NCBI GenBank assembly: GCA_963835855.1 | Contig: CAWIHA010000018.1 | Coordinates: forward strand, 124,001 to 188,000 | Reading direction: 5' to 3' | Length of the DNA stretch: 64,000 nucleotides | Source: CAWIHA01 sp963835855 | GTDB taxonomy: Bacteria; Acidobacteriota; Terriglobia; Bryobacterales; Bryobacteraceae | The notes under the pieces: model-generated | Database searches by the model: none | What the model was told of the DNA's origin: nothing | Seen by the model: the letters and a program-made list of their open reading frames with translations, nothing else | Shown here: piece by piece, positions 63,989 to 64,000 of the stretch | How positions within the stretch are numbered: the first letter of the stretch is position 1 | Layout of the letters: every line of letters starts with the position of its first letter | Position numbers and translations under genes: made by a program

Positions 63989-64000
63989 ATGTCGCAGCGA
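63989..64000 (+). CDS. First codons of the next gene (possibly KdpD N-terminal module)
   Basis: An ATG at 63989 follows CAGGGAGAAAG at a good distance and reads MSQR to the window end. In this locus the missing KdpD/Usp input module would be a fitting product, but nothing in four codons proves it. Confidence 0.35.

Overview
The window looks like chromosomal DNA of an Acidobacteriota bacterium, most likely near Solibacter/Bryobacterales. The grounds are high GC, a TonB-dependent receptor with a carboxypeptidase-like N-terminal domain, a continuous str-S10-spc-alpha ribosomal superoperon running on into rpoA-rplQ, GT39-type membrane proteins, a kdp locus with a short KdpD, and many secreted beta-rich proteins. 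The taxonomic placement is inference; no rRNA gene is present to confirm it.

Layout. 1-2.8 kb: minus-strand start of a TonB-dependent receptor, a decayed piece of a P-type proton ATPase, and a nine-haem cytochrome c fused to a cytochrome b-like membrane domain. 2.9-24 kb: the ribosomal superoperon behind one good sigma70 promoter with a leader of about 275 nt: rpsL, rpsG, fusA, tuf, rpsJ, rplC, rplD, rplW, rplB, rpsS, rplV, rpsC, rplP, rpmC, rpsQ, rplN, rplX, rplE, rpsN (zinc type), rpsH, rplF, rplR, rpsE, rpmD, rplO, secY, adk, map, infA, rpmJ, rpsM, rpsK, rpsD, rpoA, rplQ. Most genes are spaced by 0-20 nt or overlap, but several gaps hold degenerate hairpin-like spacers. 24.2-40 kb: hsp20, htpX, a frameshifted RlmI-like methyltransferase, a TonB-domain protein, a chemotaxis receptor, a methyltransferase, a TPR protein, miaA, a frameshifted TPR protein, and a tightly overlapping set of three secreted proteins plus thiD, then an MFS transporter.

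40.2-52.6 kb is the most unusual part: five paralogous secreted GH18 chitinase-like proteins in one orientation. Each has the same signal peptide and chitin-binding module, then a Thr/Ala-rich linker encoded by a minisatellite, then a catalytic domain keeping DxDxE. Copies 2-5 also share upstream promoter/leader DNA and a nearly identical intrinsic terminator, so each is a self-contained expression cassette. Between copies 1 and 2 lie an IS1595-type transposase, its small convergent partner and a GmrSD-like DUF262/DUF1524 protein; a decayed chitinase terminator remains on the far side of this block.

52.6-56.2 kb: two divergent GT39-like membrane proteins. 56.3-64 kb: the potassium-stress locus: short KdpD-like kinase, KdpE, a Usp-like protein, a 27-residue membrane microprotein, KdpF, KdpA, then kdpB (five +1 frame changes) and kdpC (one -1), and the first codons of another gene.

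Two observations stand out besides the chitinase array. A 130-bp MITE-like element with 16-bp inverted ends and a 5-bp duplication has inserted in frame into codons 3-4 of a secreted-protein gene, burying its signal peptide. All frame breaks in the window are confined to four loci, while about 21 kb of ribosomal genes have none.
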